35,317 nucleotides of DNA from the NCBI GenBank assembly GCA_012026685.1, contig VEOY01000007.1, positions 1 to 35,317 on the forward strand, given 5' to 3'. The notes under the pieces are model-generated. The model was not told the origin of the DNA. It saw only the letters and a program-made list of their open reading frames with translations, and searched no databases. The position numbers and the translations under genes are program-made. Origin of the DNA: Nitrospirota bacterium. Lineage in GTDB: Bacteria > Nitrospirota > Thermodesulfovibrionia > Thermodesulfovibrionales > UBA6898. Position 1 is the first letter of the stretch, and every line of letters starts with the position of its first letter. Below, piece after piece: positions 1 to 8,946 of the stretch.

Positions 1-110
1 CCTCTGTCCCCGGCTGACAATGAGTCGAACAGGGTCAGGGTGATCAGTGCAAGGAAGATGCGCACGAAAGATGATCTTTTCCATAAGGGATGAGGATTGT
101 TCTTCGTCAT
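1..110 (-). CDS. N-terminus of an exported protein (partial)
   Basis: The minus strand is open from an ATG at 110 to the window edge, giving 36 residues. They begin MTKNNPHPLWKRSS and continue into a hydrophobic stretch (FVRIFLALITLTLF) followed by DSLSAGD. This is the layout of a Sec signal peptide: a basic N-region, a hydrophobic core and an Ala-type cleavage site near residue 33. There is no Cys in the seen part, so a lipoprotein is not indicated. A weak Shine-Dalgarno (CAGG) lies just upstream. The mature protein is outside the window, so no function can be given. It is divergent from the gene starting at 219. Confidence 0.5.
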   Translation of the reverse strand, partial: MTKNNPHPLWKRSSFVRIFLALITLTLFDSLSAGDR

Positions 111-206
111 AATGCCTGTTTTTTTAATAAAGCAATCCATGTCTTTCATCAATGTTTCTGGCCCAGTCGAGGCAGCCGGCATTAGAATTAAACTGCGGCG
201 CTGTGG

Positions 207-212
207 TATATT
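207..212 (+). promoter_or_regulatory. Extended -10 element directly before the 219 gene
   Basis: TGGTATATT ends at 212, seven bases before the ATG at 219. It matches an extended -10 (TGnTATAAT-like). The predicted transcript start falls on the A of the ATG, and no Shine-Dalgarno is present between the two, so a leaderless mRNA is likely. No good -35 is visible. Confidence 0.45.
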
Positions 213-218
213 TCCTTT

Positions 219-2042
219 ATGATCAGAGACCTCAGACTCCACGGAAGTCTTGGTCCCGTGGATTTCTTTGCCCTTGTGTCCGGGGCTGACATCTTCAATG
301 CTTATTTTTATGAGGAGGAGCCCGGCCGCATCCGGTTCTTTGCCCGGGGGAACGAACTGACCATATCCGAAACGGGCGTGAGCTACCGCGGCACCGGCGG
401 CAGCTTCTGCGAATATATGTTCGGTGTTGAAAAACCGCTCAAGGACATGGAAAAGGAAGGCGTGCTCAACCGCCTTATCATGTTCGGGGCGGTCATGGAT
501 GAGCGGGAACAGGTCGTTTTCACAAACGATACGGATGGGTCGGAAACGTTTTACCGCCTCTTCCTGCAGGGCCACGCTGTCGCCAACTATTTCTTTCTCG
601 TCGCGTCCGAAACAGAAGGTGATCAAAAGAAGCGTCAGCGGCAGGTGCTGAAGTCTGTGGGCAAGTTTCTGAAGCGCACGGATCTGCTGTCCCTGAACAG
701 GGACACCGAACTCCTGGAGACCTTCTGCGCGGAACTCAGGGAAAAACGGTCCATGGTCTTCATATTCAAACTGATCAACAGGGCGAACCGGGAATATTAC
801 GACGCGTACCGGAATTTCTATGCGCGGAACAAGACGCTTTCGCCCCAGGAGGCGCTGCATTTGGGCGAGATCGTGGAGCGCAACGGCATCGACCAGTACC
901 AGCAGGAGCGGATGAAGATCGACGTCATGTACCGCCACCCGGAGAACAGGCTGGTGGTCGACGAGTACCGGGATATTCTCGTGCAGGGCCTTTCTGACGA
1001 CACGCTTCACACGTCCGAGCATGCGCGGCTTAACCGTCTCCGGACCCTGAGCATCCGCAATAACATACCCGTTGTGCTGTTCGACACCCTTGACGACCTG
1101 CTGCTCAGGGACAAGAAGGTGCTGGAGGTGGAGGAACAGGAGTATCTGAAGGAAGCACGTGCCATCCTCGAAAATCTTTTCTTCAAGGACCAGACGCTCA
1201 AACAGCATATCATCAAGGAGGATATCGTCAGGCTGATCAAGGCGAAGCATATCGCGTATGCGCAGAACGACAGGGGGTTTGAGCAGGTGCTCCTCGATAT
1301 CGGCAAGGCATGCGATGAACTCTCGCGGGAAACGGATGACTTCACGGTCTTTGAGGAGTTCAGCTCTATTGTCACGTATTTCGACCGGTATGACAACGTG
1401 CAGGCGCTTCTGAGCCAGCTCTCGTTCATGAAGAACATTGAGTTCAAGGAGGAAGCGCTCAGGAGCCTCGTCGGAAACAAGAAGGAGTTCGACGTCCTTG
1501 AGGACGACCTGTTCAGGGCTGTCTTCATCAAGGATCTACTGGACAACAGATATATCACTGCGTACGGAAAACGCAAGCTGAAACTGGTCGTCAGGGGTGT
1601 GGAGAACATCCAGAACGGTGAGGCATCGTATCGTGATGTGATCACCGAGCTTACGGCACTTGCTGAAGAGGAAAAGCTCTATTTCGAGATCCATGCCGCC
1701 CTGAAGGAGCGGATGAGGAGCTTCTTCCCGGGCCTGGAGCTGAAAGAGGTCAGGAACCAGATACGGGAGGACATTGCCCGCGAACTTGCCGGAAAAGGGT
1801 TCCCTGCAAAGATCCCTGCCAAGCTTTTTGAAAAGGTTTTTCTGGATCTGCGCAAGGAGTCGGTATATCTCAACCAGATCCTCCCGCAGGTCATTCAGGC
1901 CAGAGACACTGCACTCAGGGAGGATTTCCTCCAAAACAGCGGCCTCGACCGGTTCTACGTAGAATCCCTGGAACAGGAGTATTTCGAGGAAAAGGATCTG
2001 GACCCGGCGCTGCTCGAATCGCTCAGGGAGAACGCATCCTGA
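219..2042 (+). CDS. Large uncharacterised cytoplasmic protein, 607 aa
   Basis: A 607-residue open frame with strong coding character: regular codon use like its neighbours and many charged residues. I recognise no catalytic motif, signal peptide or membrane span. The first 130 residues look beta-rich (LHGSLGPVDFFALVSG and similar). From about residue 140 onward it is mainly charged alpha-helix, resembling a scaffold or regulatory protein. From memory it may belong to a conserved 600-residue family seen in Geobacter and Nitrospirota (possibly TIGR04442), which I could not verify. The ATG at 219 has no ribosome binding site but sits right after a -10-like element. The stop lies 6 bases from the 3' end of the opposing tRNA-Cys gene. 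Function unknown. Confidence 0.85.
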   Translation: MIRDLRLHGSLGPVDFFALVSGADIFNAYFYEEEPGRIRFFARGNELTISETGVSYRGTGGSFCEYMFGVEKPLKDMEKEGVLNRLIMFGAVMDEREQVVFTNDTDGSETFYRLFLQGHAVANYFFLVASETEGDQKKRQRQVLKSVGKFLKRTDLLSLNRDTELLETFCAELREKRSMVFIFKLINRANREYYDAYRNFYARNKTLSPQEALHLGEIVERNGIDQYQQERMKIDVMYRHPENRLVVDEYRDILVQGLSDDTLHTSEHARLNRLRTLSIRNNIPVVLFDTLDDLLLRDKKVLEVEEQEYLKEARAILENLFFKDQTLKQHIIKEDIVRLIKAKHIAYAQNDRGFEQVLLDIGKACDELSRETDDFTVFEEFSSIVTYFDRYDNVQALLSQLSFMKNIEFKEEALRSLVGNKKEFDVLEDDLFRAVFIKDLLDNRYITAYGKRKLKLVVRGVENIQNGEASYRDVITELTALAEEEKLYFEIHAALKERMRSFFPGLELKEVRNQIREDIARELAGKGFPAKIPAKLFEKVFLDLRKESVYLNQILPQVIQARDTALREDFLQNSGLDRFYVESLEQEYFEEKDLDPALLESLRENAS

Positions 2043-2048
2043 GGAGGG

Positions 2049-2124
2049 TGGAGGCGGCGAGCGGATTCGAACCGCTGCATAAAGGTTTTGCAGACCTCTC
2101 CCTTAGCCACTTGGGTACGCCGCC
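2049..2124 (-). tRNA. tRNA-Cys (GCA)
   Basis: The reverse complement folds as a full cloverleaf. The acceptor GGCGGCG pairs with CGCCGCC. The anticodon stem GAGGT/ACCTT holds the loop CTGCAAA with anticodon GCA, and the T-loop is GTTCGAATC. The discriminator base is U, as expected for tRNA-Cys, and CCA is encoded (2049-2051). Confidence 0.95.
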
Positions 2125-2238
2125 GACAAAGACAGTGATCCGTAAACAGTGATCAGTGACTGGCGATAGAAAAAAGTAAGGAATTGTACCGATAGTTAAA
2201 CTGATGACTCACTGTTAATCACTTATTTGCTGAATTTA

Positions 2239-2314
2239 TGGAGCGGGAAACGGGATTCGAACCCGCGACCCCAACCTTGGCAAGGTTGTGCTCTACCAAC
2301 TGAGCTATTCCCGC
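2239..2314 (-). tRNA. tRNA-Gly (GCC)
   Basis: The reverse complement forms a cloverleaf with acceptor GCGGGAA/TTCCCGC, D-arm AGCTCAGTTGGTAGAGC, anticodon stem CAACC/GGTTG with loop TTGCCAA (anticodon GCC), and T-loop GTTCGAATC. CCA is encoded at 2239-2241. It lies 114 bases upstream of tRNA-Cys on the same strand, so the two may be co-transcribed. Confidence 0.95.
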
Positions 2315-2357
2315 ATGGCTTCACCTATTAAGAGTACGAACGCTGAAGGTGCTACCC

Positions 2358-2387
2358 TTAACTTATTGCCCTGTAATGCGCTATAAT
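2358..2387 (+). promoter_or_regulatory. Candidate sigma-70 promoter for trpEG
   Basis: TTAACT (2358-2363) and a perfect TATAAT (2382-2387) are separated by 18 bases, 45 bases upstream of the trpE start. The -35 is only a 4/6 match. I see no Trp-rich leader peptide, T-box or attenuator between here and trpE. Confidence 0.4.
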
Positions 2388-2431
2388 TGCAGGACATTAC
2401 ATAGTACTGAATTGAAGAAAAGTTTGTCAAT

Positions 2432-3904
2432 ATGCACTACCCGGATCTATCAGAGTTCATAAAGCTTTCGGCGAAAGGCAACCTCATCCCTGTCTATCGG
2501 GAGATTTTTGCCGACACCTTTACGCCGGTGACGGCCTTTCTGCAGCTCGGCGGAAGCCCCTCGTTCCTGCTTGAGAGCGTCGAGGGCGGAGAAAAGTGGG
2601 CTCGCTATTCGTTCATCGGCTCCCGCCCGTCGAAGGTTCTGAAGGGAAGGGGCCGCAGGGTCGAGGTGATCGAGGGGACTACAGCTTCTGTGGTCACTGA
2701 CTCGGATAACCCCCTGGAGGTCATCAAAAAAGAGATAGCAGCGTATCGCCCGGTTGAGGTGAAAGGTCTGCCGAGGTTCTTCGGCGGCCTCGTGGGATAT
2801 ATCGGGTATGACATGGTCAGGTTCTTTGAGCCGGTGCAGCAGGCTGAAAAGCAGGGCCTCGAACTGCCTGATTTCTTCCTCATGCTCACGGACACCATGC
2901 TGATCTTCGACAGCCTGCGGCAGAAGATCCAGGTCGTTTCGAATGCCCATATCGACGGCAGGGACATCGGGGATATCTACCGGGAGTCGGTGCAGAAGAT
3001 CGACGCGATCGTCAGCCGCCTCAAATCTCCGGCGGAGCCGGTGACCAGCACTGCCGCCGTTCATTCCAACGGGTTCGGCGCGAACATGCCGAAACAGGAT
3101 TTTCTCTCTGCCGTGGAGCGGTCGAAAGAATATGTCATGGCAGGAGATATTGTCCAGGTCGTACTTTCCCAACGGTTCGAACGGACGTCACCGGTCGATC
3201 CCTTTATGGTCTATCGTGCGCTGCGGGTGATCAATCCGTCACCATATATGTACTTTCTCGATACGGGCGCTGCAAAGCTGGTCGGGTCATCCCCCGAGAT
3301 CCTTGTCCGTATGGAAAACGGAAAGATCGTTCTGCGGCCTATTGCGGGCACCCGGCGGAGAGGCGAGACCGAGGCTGCAGACAGGGCGCTCGAGGAAGAA
3401 CTGAAGCAGGACCCGAAGGAAATCGCCGAGCATATCATGCTGGTCGACCTTGGCAGGAACGATGTGGGGAGAGTGGCAAAGGTCGGTTCCGTGAAAGTGA
3501 CCGACCTTATGACCGTCGAGCGGTACAGTCATGTCATGCATCTTGTTTCGAATGTCGAGGGCGACCTTAAGGATGATCTCGATGCGTTTGACGTGCTGGG
3601 GGCATGCTTTCCCGCCGGCACGGTGTCAGGAGCGCCGAAGGTCCGCGCCATGGAGATCATTGAGGAGCTTGAACCCACGCAGCGGGGACCGTATGCCGGA
3701 TCGGTAGGGTATTTCAGCTATTCGGGCAACATGGACATGTGCATCACGATCCGTACGCTCATCATGAAAGAAGGCAAGGTCTATGTGCAGGCAGGCGCCG
3801 GCATTGTTGCAGATTCAGAACCGGAGAAGGAATACGCAGAGACGGTCAACAAGGCGAAGGGTATGATGAAAGCAGTGGATATGGCCGAAGAAGGGCTGGA
3901 CTAG
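2432..3904 (+). CDS. trpE: Anthranilate synthase component I
   Basis: TrpE turns chorismate plus ammonia or glutamine into anthranilate, the first committed step of tryptophan synthesis. The 490-residue length is normal for the family. The N-terminal domain carries LLES (residues 46-49), the segment that binds tryptophan for feedback inhibition. The C-terminal chorismate-binding domain shows [10 protein letters not shown], the [10 protein letters not shown] block and [16 protein letters not shown]. The LLES element and the adjacent glutamine amidotransferase gene favour TrpE over PabB or a menaquinone or siderophore isochorismate synthase. It is followed after 29 bases by trpG. The ribosome binding site before 2432 is poor (GAAG). 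Confidence 0.95.
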   Translation: MHYPDLSEFIKLSAKGNLIPVYREIFADTFTPVTAFLQLGGSPSFLLESVEGGEKWARYSFIGSRPSKVLKGRGRRVEVIEGTTASVVTDSDNPLEVIKKEIAAYRPVEVKGLPRFFGGLVGYIGYDMVRFFEPVQQAEKQGLELPDFFLMLTDTMLIFDSLRQKIQVVSNAHIDGRDIGDIYRESVQKIDAIVSRLKSPAEPVTSTAAVHSNGFGANMPKQDFLSAVERSKEYVMAGDIVQVVLSQRFERTSPVDPFMVYRALRVINPSPYMYFLDTGAAKLVGSSPEILVRMENGKIVLRPIAGTRRRGETEAADRALEEELKQDPKEIAEHIMLVDLGRNDVGRVAKVGSVKVTDLMTVERYSHVMHLVSNVEGDLKDDLDAFDVLGACFPAGTVSGAPKVRAMEIIEELEPTQRGPYAGSVGYFSYSGNMDMCITIRTLIMKEGKVYVQAGAGIVADSEPEKEYAETVNKAKGMMKAVDMAEEGLD

Positions 3905-3933
3905 GAAACCGTGATGAGCAAGAGGGAAAACAT

Positions 3934-4506
3934 ATGCTGTTGATGATCGACAACTACGATTCGTTCACCTATAACCTGGTCCAGTACTTCGGCGAACTGG
4001 GCGAGGACGTGCGTGTCTTCAGGAACAACAGGATCACGATTGCCGAGATCGAGGCCATGCGGCCTGACCGGATCGTCATCTCTCCGGGACCGTGTACGCC
4101 GAACGAGGCCGGCATATCAGTCGAAACGATCAGGCATTTTGGCGGTAAGCTTCCGATACTCGGCGTATGTCTCGGCCACCAGTCGATCGGCGCGGCCTTC
4201 GGAGGAGAGATCATCCGCGCGCCGCGGCTCATGCATGGAAAGACCTCGCTCATTCATCATGACGGCAAGACTGTATTCGAGGGGTTGCCCAACCCGTTTG
4301 AAGCCACGCGGTACCATTCGCTGCTCATCAGAAGAGAGACAAAGCCCGACTGTCTCGAAACCACTGCCTGGACTGATGCCGGAGAGATCATGGGGGTACG
4401 TCACAAAGAGGTGGTTATCGAGGGGGTGCAGTTCCATCCCGAGTCGATCCTGACGGTAGCCGGCAAGGACCTTCTGCGGAATTTTCTGAAGCTGAAACAG
4501 TCCTGA
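3934..4506 (+). CDS. trpG: Anthranilate synthase component II (glutamine amidotransferase)
   Basis: A 190-residue class I glutamine amidotransferase that supplies ammonia to TrpE. The same subunit type can also serve PabB. The ATG at 3934 gives the standard start [15 protein letters not shown], with GAGGGA seven bases upstream; the open frame extends further 5' only as a shadow of trpE. The oxyanion motif SPGPCTP is present (residues 50-56). The catalytic triad is visible as Cys79 in GVCLGHQ, and His168 and Glu170 in FHPES. It is not fused to TrpD, unlike in enterics. The stop is 2 bases from the end of the convergent trpD. Confidence 0.95.
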   Translation: MLLMIDNYDSFTYNLVQYFGELGEDVRVFRNNRITIAEIEAMRPDRIVISPGPCTPNEAGISVETIRHFGGKLPILGVCLGHQSIGAAFGGEIIRAPRLMHGKTSLIHHDGKTVFEGLPNPFEATRYHSLLIRRETKPDCLETTAWTDAGEIMGVRHKEVVIEGVQFHPESILTVAGKDLLRNFLKLKQS

Positions 4507-4508
4507 GA

Positions 4509-5519
4509 TCAGAGGCTGTTTGAGACCTTTCGTATCTCCTCAAATTTTTTCATGGCACTGCCTGAATCGATAGTCTCCTGAGCAAGACTGACAGCCGTCT
4601 TCATATCATGTGTCCTGCCTGCCACCATAAGAGCGGCTGCTGCATTGATCAGCACGATGTCCCGCTTCGTTCCTTTTTCACCACGGAGAATGCCGAGGGT
4701 AAGTTCCGCGTTCTCCCTGTTGTCGCCTCCCACAAGTTTTTCTCTCGTTCCCCTGCTGATGCCGAAGTCTTCCGGCGAGAAGATGAGGTTCTCGACCTTG
4801 CCCCCTCTGAATCGTGAGACCCGTGTCCCGTTCGTTATGGTGATCTCGTCAAGTCCGTCCTCGCCATGGACGACCATCGCGTCGTCTGCACCGAGTTTGC
4901 CAAGCACGGTCGCAAGGGTTTCAGTCAGTCTGGCGGAAAAGACCCCGAGTATCTGCCGCCGGGCGCCTGCGGGATTGGTGATGGGACCGAGGATATTGAA
5001 GATCGTCCGGATGCCCATCTCCCGTCGCGGACCGATAGCATATTTCATGGCAGGGTGGAACAGCGGCGCGAAAAGAAAACCGAACCCCGTTTCAAAGAGA
5101 CATTGTTCAACCTTGTGGGGAGGGAGGTCTATTTTTATGCCGAGCGCTTCCAGCACGTCTGCACTGCCCGATCTGCTGGAGACCGCTTTATTCCCGTGCT
5201 TGGCAACGGGAACACCCGCTGCAGCAACCACCAGAGCCGTTGTCGTCGATATGTTGAACGTGTGCGACATGTCGCCGCCAGTGCCGCAGGTGTCCAGGAC
5301 ACCTTCAGGGGCCTTGATCTTTGCCGCCTTGTCCCTCATTATCCGCGCAGCACCGGTGATCTCATCGACCGTCTCACCCTTCAGCCTGAGAGCAGTGAGG
5401 AAGGACCCGATCTGCGCGTCGGTCGAATTTCCTTCCATGAGCTCTTTCATGCATTCGGCCATTTCGGCTTCAGAGAGATGAATACCGCCGACGAGAAGGT
5501 TGATGGCTTCCTTGATCAT
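4509..5519 (-). CDS. trpD: Anthranilate phosphoribosyltransferase
   Basis: TrpD joins anthranilate to PRPP to give phosphoribosyl-anthranilate. From the ATG at 5519 it is 336 residues, a normal size, starting MIKEAINLLVGG. A strong GGGAGG lies ten bases upstream, so the longer open frame to 5615 is not needed. Family motifs present include the PRPP-binding DTCGTGGD, the HGNKAVSSRSGSADVLEALG segment and the later GPITNPA and VVHGEDGLDE blocks. It runs opposite to trpEG and converges with trpG over a 2-base gap, so the trp genes are not one operon here. Confidence 0.95.
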   Translation of the reverse strand: MIKEAINLLVGGIHLSEAEMAECMKELMEGNSTDAQIGSFLTALRLKGETVDEITGAARIMRDKAAKIKAPEGVLDTCGTGGDMSHTFNISTTTALVVAAAGVPVAKHGNKAVSSRSGSADVLEALGIKIDLPPHKVEQCLFETGFGFLFAPLFHPAMKYAIGPRREMGIRTIFNILGPITNPAGARRQILGVFSARLTETLATVLGKLGADDAMVVHGEDGLDEITITNGTRVSRFRGGKVENLIFSPEDFGISRGTREKLVGGDNRENAELTLGILRGEKGTKRDIVLINAAAALMVAGRTHDMKTAVSLAQETIDSGSAMKKFEEIRKVSNSL

Positions 5520-5651
5520 AATAGGCGATCCTCCCTTTAAAAAGTATTTCCTGCACGCTGCCGCAGGGCTGAAAATCCGCCTGCTGAAACCGTGCGTTGA
5601 TCGAAGCTTAAACACGGAACGAGCATCCCGTTTCTCCTGCCCTGCATCTCA

Positions 5652-5680
5652 ATTGTACCCATGTGGGTCGTCCGAATCAA
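5652..5680 (-). promoter_or_regulatory. Candidate sigma-70 promoter for trpD
   Basis: On the minus strand TTGATT (5680-5675) and TACAAT (5657-5652) are separated by exactly 17 bases. Transcription would start near 5645, giving a leader of about 125 bases before the trpD ATG. The leader has a short open frame without Trp codons and no clear terminator, so I see no attenuation signal. Confidence 0.5.
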
Positions 5681-5756
5681 GGATTGCCCGATATCCTTGC
5701 TCAAATAAGTCATGATAGTGCAAAATATCTATTCATTTCGACGGAAAGGGGAGCGA

Positions 5757-6668
5757 ATGCCACTGCGAATCGGTGTGATCGGCGTCGGCTATCTCGGGCA
5801 GCATCATGCCCGCATATTCGCCGAGCTCGAAAAAGTTGAACTGGTCGGTGTATCAGATGCGGACACCACACGGGCTGATGAGATCGCGGCAAAATACTGC
5901 TGCTCATCGGTTGGCGACTGGAAAGAGCTCGCAGGGCAGTGTGATGCCGTCAGTATCGTCACCCCGACGACAACACACTACGAGATTGCGTCTGCCTGCC
6001 TGAGGGCCGGGAAGGACGTATTTATCGAAAAGCCGATAACCGAGAACCTTGAAGAGGCACGTGAACTCATCAGGGAAGCTGATGCCGGAAGCCGCATTCT
6101 GCAGGTCGGCCACCTCGAAAGGTACAACCCGGCCATCGTTTCCGCATCGGAACTCGTACATGAACCAAGATTTATCGAGGCTGAGAGGCTCTCCCCGTTC
6201 CTCGGCAGGGGTACGGACGTGGATATCACCCTTGACCTCATGATCCATGACATCGACATCGTCACCGGATTCGTGCAGTCAGCGGTAAAAAGCATCAGCG
6301 CTGCCGGTGACCGGGTGCTGACCGGGAAGATCGATGCGGCGAAGGCATGGATCGAATTTGAGAACGGCTGCAAGGCACTGGTAACGGCGAGCCGGCTGGC
6401 AACGGAAAAAGTGAGGAGGCTGAAGATCCATCAGCAGGATACGTTCATTTCCGTTGATTATCAGACCCAGGAAGTGAGAAAGTATTTCAAGGATGCCAGC
6501 GGCATCGCCTTCGATGTGATCAGACCCGAAAGCCGGGAACCGCTCAAGGAAGAGCTGAAAGACTTTGTCTCCTGTGTGCTGGGCAGGTCATGCCCGCGGG
6601 TTTCCGGCAGAGAGGCGGCTCAGGCACTGGAGATCGTACTCAGGATCAATGAGATGCTGAGACAATAA
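5757..6668 (+). CDS. Gfo/Idh/MocA-family NAD(P)-dependent oxidoreductase, probable GnnA-type UDP-sugar 3-dehydrogenase
   Basis: A 303-residue oxidoreductase with an N-terminal Rossmann fold (GVIGVGYLGQHHA, residues 6-18) and the family Lys in IEKPITENL. The ATG at 5757 is preceded by GGAAAGGGGAG; the open frame upstream (from 5712) adds residues outside the Rossmann fold. It is followed by a DegT-type aminotransferase and then lpxB. In Acidithiobacillus and Leptospira, this oxidoreductase/aminotransferase pair beside lpx genes is GnnA/GnnB. They oxidise and aminate the 3-position of UDP-GlcNAc so that lipid A carries amide-linked acyl chains. I infer that role from motif type and neighbours. 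A sugar dehydrogenase for another nucleotide sugar remains possible. Confidence 0.85.
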   Translation: MPLRIGVIGVGYLGQHHARIFAELEKVELVGVSDADTTRADEIAAKYCCSSVGDWKELAGQCDAVSIVTPTTTHYEIASACLRAGKDVFIEKPITENLEEARELIREADAGSRILQVGHLERYNPAIVSASELVHEPRFIEAERLSPFLGRGTDVDITLDLMIHDIDIVTGFVQSAVKSISAAGDRVLTGKIDAAKAWIEFENGCKALVTASRLATEKVRRLKIHQQDTFISVDYQTQEVRKYFKDASGIAFDVIRPESREPLKEELKDFVSCVLGRSCPRVSGREAAQALEIVLRINEMLRQ

Positions 6669-6691
6669 CCATATTATGGAGAAGAAATAGC

Positions 6692-7780
6692 ATGATCCCT
6701 ATGATAGATCTGAAAAAGCAATTTGCCGGAATAAAGGACGAGGTACTTGACGTCGTGACCGAGATCCTCGAGAGCGCTCATTATATCCTCGGTCCGAAGG
6801 TCGCCGAATTCGAGAAGCGGGTTGCCGCCTACCAGGGTGTTTCCGAGGCAATAGGGGTTGCATCAGGTACGGATGCCCTCCACCTTGCGGTCAAAGCGCT
6901 TGGCATCGAGGAGGGGGACGAGGTGATAACCACGCCGTTCACCTTTTTTGCGACCGCAGAGGCGGTCATCTATACCGGCGCCAAACCGGTCTTCGTGGAT
7001 ATCGATCGCGATACCATGAATATCGATCCCGCACGGATCGAGGCAAAGATCACGAAGAAGACGAAGGCGATCATCCCTGTCCATATTTTCGGCCATCCCG
7101 CGGACATGGATGCTGTCATGGCGATCGCAAAGAAACATGATCTTCGCGTCATTGAAGACTGTGCGCAGTCATTCGGTGCTGACATCAGGGGAAAGAAGAC
7201 CGGCAGTTTCGGCGATGCAGGGTGCTTCAGCTTCTATCCGAGCAAGAACCTCGGCGCGTTCGGGGACGGGGGACTGGTAACCCTCAACGACGCCGGTCTT
7301 GGTGAGAAGATCAGGGTGCTCAGGAACCATGGTTCGAAGGGAGCATACAAGCATGAGTCCGTCGGCTTCAACAGCAGGCTTGATGAGCTGCAGGCCGGGA
7401 TCCTGCTGGTGAAGTTCTCGCGGATCGACGCATACAACGGGAAAAGAAGGGAAAACGCGGCTTTGTATAACAGATATATTTCGGGCAGCGTTCTCAAGCC
7501 GGTTGAAAGGCCGGGCATGACACATGTGTATCACCAGTATACGATAAGAAGCCCGAGGCGGGATGACATAAAGAGCAAACTTAACGATGCGGGCGTATCG
7601 TCAGTGGTCTATTACCCGATCCCCCTGCACCTGCAGGAGGCACTGAGCTTCCTCGGACATAAAAAGGGAGACTTCCCTGTTTCCGAAGAGGCCGCAGGGA
7701 GCGTGCTTTCGCTCCCCATGTACCCCGAGCTTGAAGAAAAGACCATAAGGGAGATCGCAGAGATCATCAACAATGTCTGA
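6692..7780 (+). CDS. DegT/DnrJ/EryC1 family aminotransferase, probable GnnB
   Basis: A 362-residue PLP-dependent sugar aminotransferase of normal family length. The PLP-binding Lys is Lys185 in SFYPSKNLGAFGDGG. Other family blocks are GTDALHLA near residue 59, TPFTFFATAEAV near 81, and the IEDCAQSFGA block with the PLP-ring Asp near 156. It lies 23 bases after the oxidoreductase gene and overlaps lpxB by 8 bases, so the three are translated together. The likely substrate is the 3-keto product of the upstream enzyme, aminated to UDP-GlcNAc3N for lipid A. A 3-amino sugar for O-antigen is the main alternative, but the tight coupling to lpxB argues for lipid A. Confidence 0.88.
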   Translation: MIPMIDLKKQFAGIKDEVLDVVTEILESAHYILGPKVAEFEKRVAAYQGVSEAIGVASGTDALHLAVKALGIEEGDEVITTPFTFFATAEAVIYTGAKPVFVDIDRDTMNIDPARIEAKITKKTKAIIPVHIFGHPADMDAVMAIAKKHDLRVIEDCAQSFGADIRGKKTGSFGDAGCFSFYPSKNLGAFGDGGLVTLNDAGLGEKIRVLRNHGSKGAYKHESVGFNSRLDELQAGILLVKFSRIDAYNGKRRENAALYNRYISGSVLKPVERPGMTHVYHQYTIRSPRRDDIKSKLNDAGVSSVVYYPIPLHLQEALSFLGHKKGDFPVSEEAAGSVLSLPMYPELEEKTIREIAEIINNV

Positions 7781-8915
7781 AACGGTCATGATCGTTGCAG
7801 GCGAGACTTCCGGGGAACTCTACGGATCACTCCTCGCAGAGGCCCTGAAAAAGAAAGTTCCCCAGGTCAGGGTCGTCGGTATTGGCGGCGACCGGATGAA
7901 GGCGGCGGGGGTCGAGCTTCTCTCCGGCATAGCAAGCGCTTTTGGTATTGCAGAAGCGATTTCCTCCATAAAGACACTCAAAGAGACATTCAGAAAAGCT
8001 TCCGGAGCGTTCCTCACGTATCGGCCTTCTGTCCTCGTACTGATCGACTATCCAGACTTCAACCTCCGTCTCGCAGCAGAGGCCCGGAAGCTGAACATCC
8101 CCGTACTCTATTATGTGAGCCCTCAGGTGTGGGCTTGGAGAAGAGGCAGGGTAAAGAAGATCGCGGGTCTTGTGGACCGGATGGCGGTCATACTGCCCTT
8201 TGAGGCGGAGATCTACCGCGATACCGGTCTTGATGCGGAGTTTGTGGGGCACCCTGTCCTTGATGAGATCCGTGGCATGAAGGCTGACAAACGAGGGCTG
8301 AAGGCGGAACTGGGCCTCGTTCCTGATGTCCCGCTGATATCGCTGCTCCCCGGCAGCAGACCTCATGAACTTGAGCGGCTTCTCCCGCTCGTTCTCGAAA
8401 CGGTCAGGGCATGCAAACGGTCTTTCCCCGGATATCAGTACTGCATCCCGTTTGCTCCGAACACCGATCTGGTTAAACACCTGCAAATTGTCGATCTGCT
8501 GAAAGCTGAAGGAGTGAAGGTCAATAAGGGAAAGTCCCTCTTGACCCTTGCTGCTTCGGACCATGCCGTGATCGCATCCGGTACCGCAACGCTTCAGGCA
8601 GTCCTGCTCGGCGTGCCCCTGGTTGTCATGTACAAGCTCTTTCCGCTAACCTTTTGGCTGGGCAAACGCATTGTCAAGGTAAAGTGGGTGTCCCTGGTCA
8701 ACATCCTTTCGGACCGCGAGGTGGTCAAAGAACTGCTTCAGAAGGATGCCACGGTGGAAAATGTGATTCAGGAACTTGGGAGGATCATGAATGATGCCGC
8801 ATATCGGCAGCAGATGCTGGCGGCATATGGCGATGTGCAAAAGGTGTTCGCCGGAAAGCACGCCTCTGACAGGGTCGCTGAAATGGTCATCGATATGGCC
8901 GAATGGAAGAGATGA
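7773..8915 (+). CDS. lpxB: Lipid-A-disaccharide synthase
   Basis: LpxB (GT19) condenses UDP-diacyl-glucosamine with lipid X to form the lipid A disaccharide at the inner face of the cytoplasmic membrane. The 380 residues match the family. Landmarks are AGETSGELYG near the N-terminus (usual form GEASGD), the IDYPDFNLRLA and YYVSPQVWAWRRGR blocks, FVGHPVLDE, LPGSRPHEL, and SGTATLQAVLLGVPLVVMYK with the donor-site region. The start overlaps the end of the aminotransferase gene. The two preceding genes suggest its substrate may be the 2,3-diamino version of the sugar. Confidence 0.95.
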   Translation: MSETVMIVAGETSGELYGSLLAEALKKKVPQVRVVGIGGDRMKAAGVELLSGIASAFGIAEAISSIKTLKETFRKASGAFLTYRPSVLVLIDYPDFNLRLAAEARKLNIPVLYYVSPQVWAWRRGRVKKIAGLVDRMAVILPFEAEIYRDTGLDAEFVGHPVLDEIRGMKADKRGLKAELGLVPDVPLISLLPGSRPHELERLLPLVLETVRACKRSFPGYQYCIPFAPNTDLVKHLQIVDLLKAEGVKVNKGKSLLTLAASDHAVIASGTATLQAVLLGVPLVVMYKLFPLTFWLGKRIVKVKWVSLVNILSDREVVKELLQKDATVENVIQELGRIMNDAAYRQQMLAAYGDVQKVFAGKHASDRVAEMVIDMAEWKR

Positions 8916-8946
8916 CTGACCGCTATGCAGGACATGGGCATGTCAG

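Noticed and set aside
2125-2238. Repeated CAGTGATC words and an 8-base inverted repeat (AACAGTGA at 2145, TCACTGTT at 2209) between the two tRNA genes
   Set aside because: Short and imperfect, with no further copies seen in the window. The arms are far apart and no attachment-site or integrase gene is near, so I do not call a mobile element or repeat family.
5520-5645. Short open frame in the trpD leader as a Trp attenuator peptide
   Set aside because: It contains no Trp codons and no terminator/antiterminator pair is visible.
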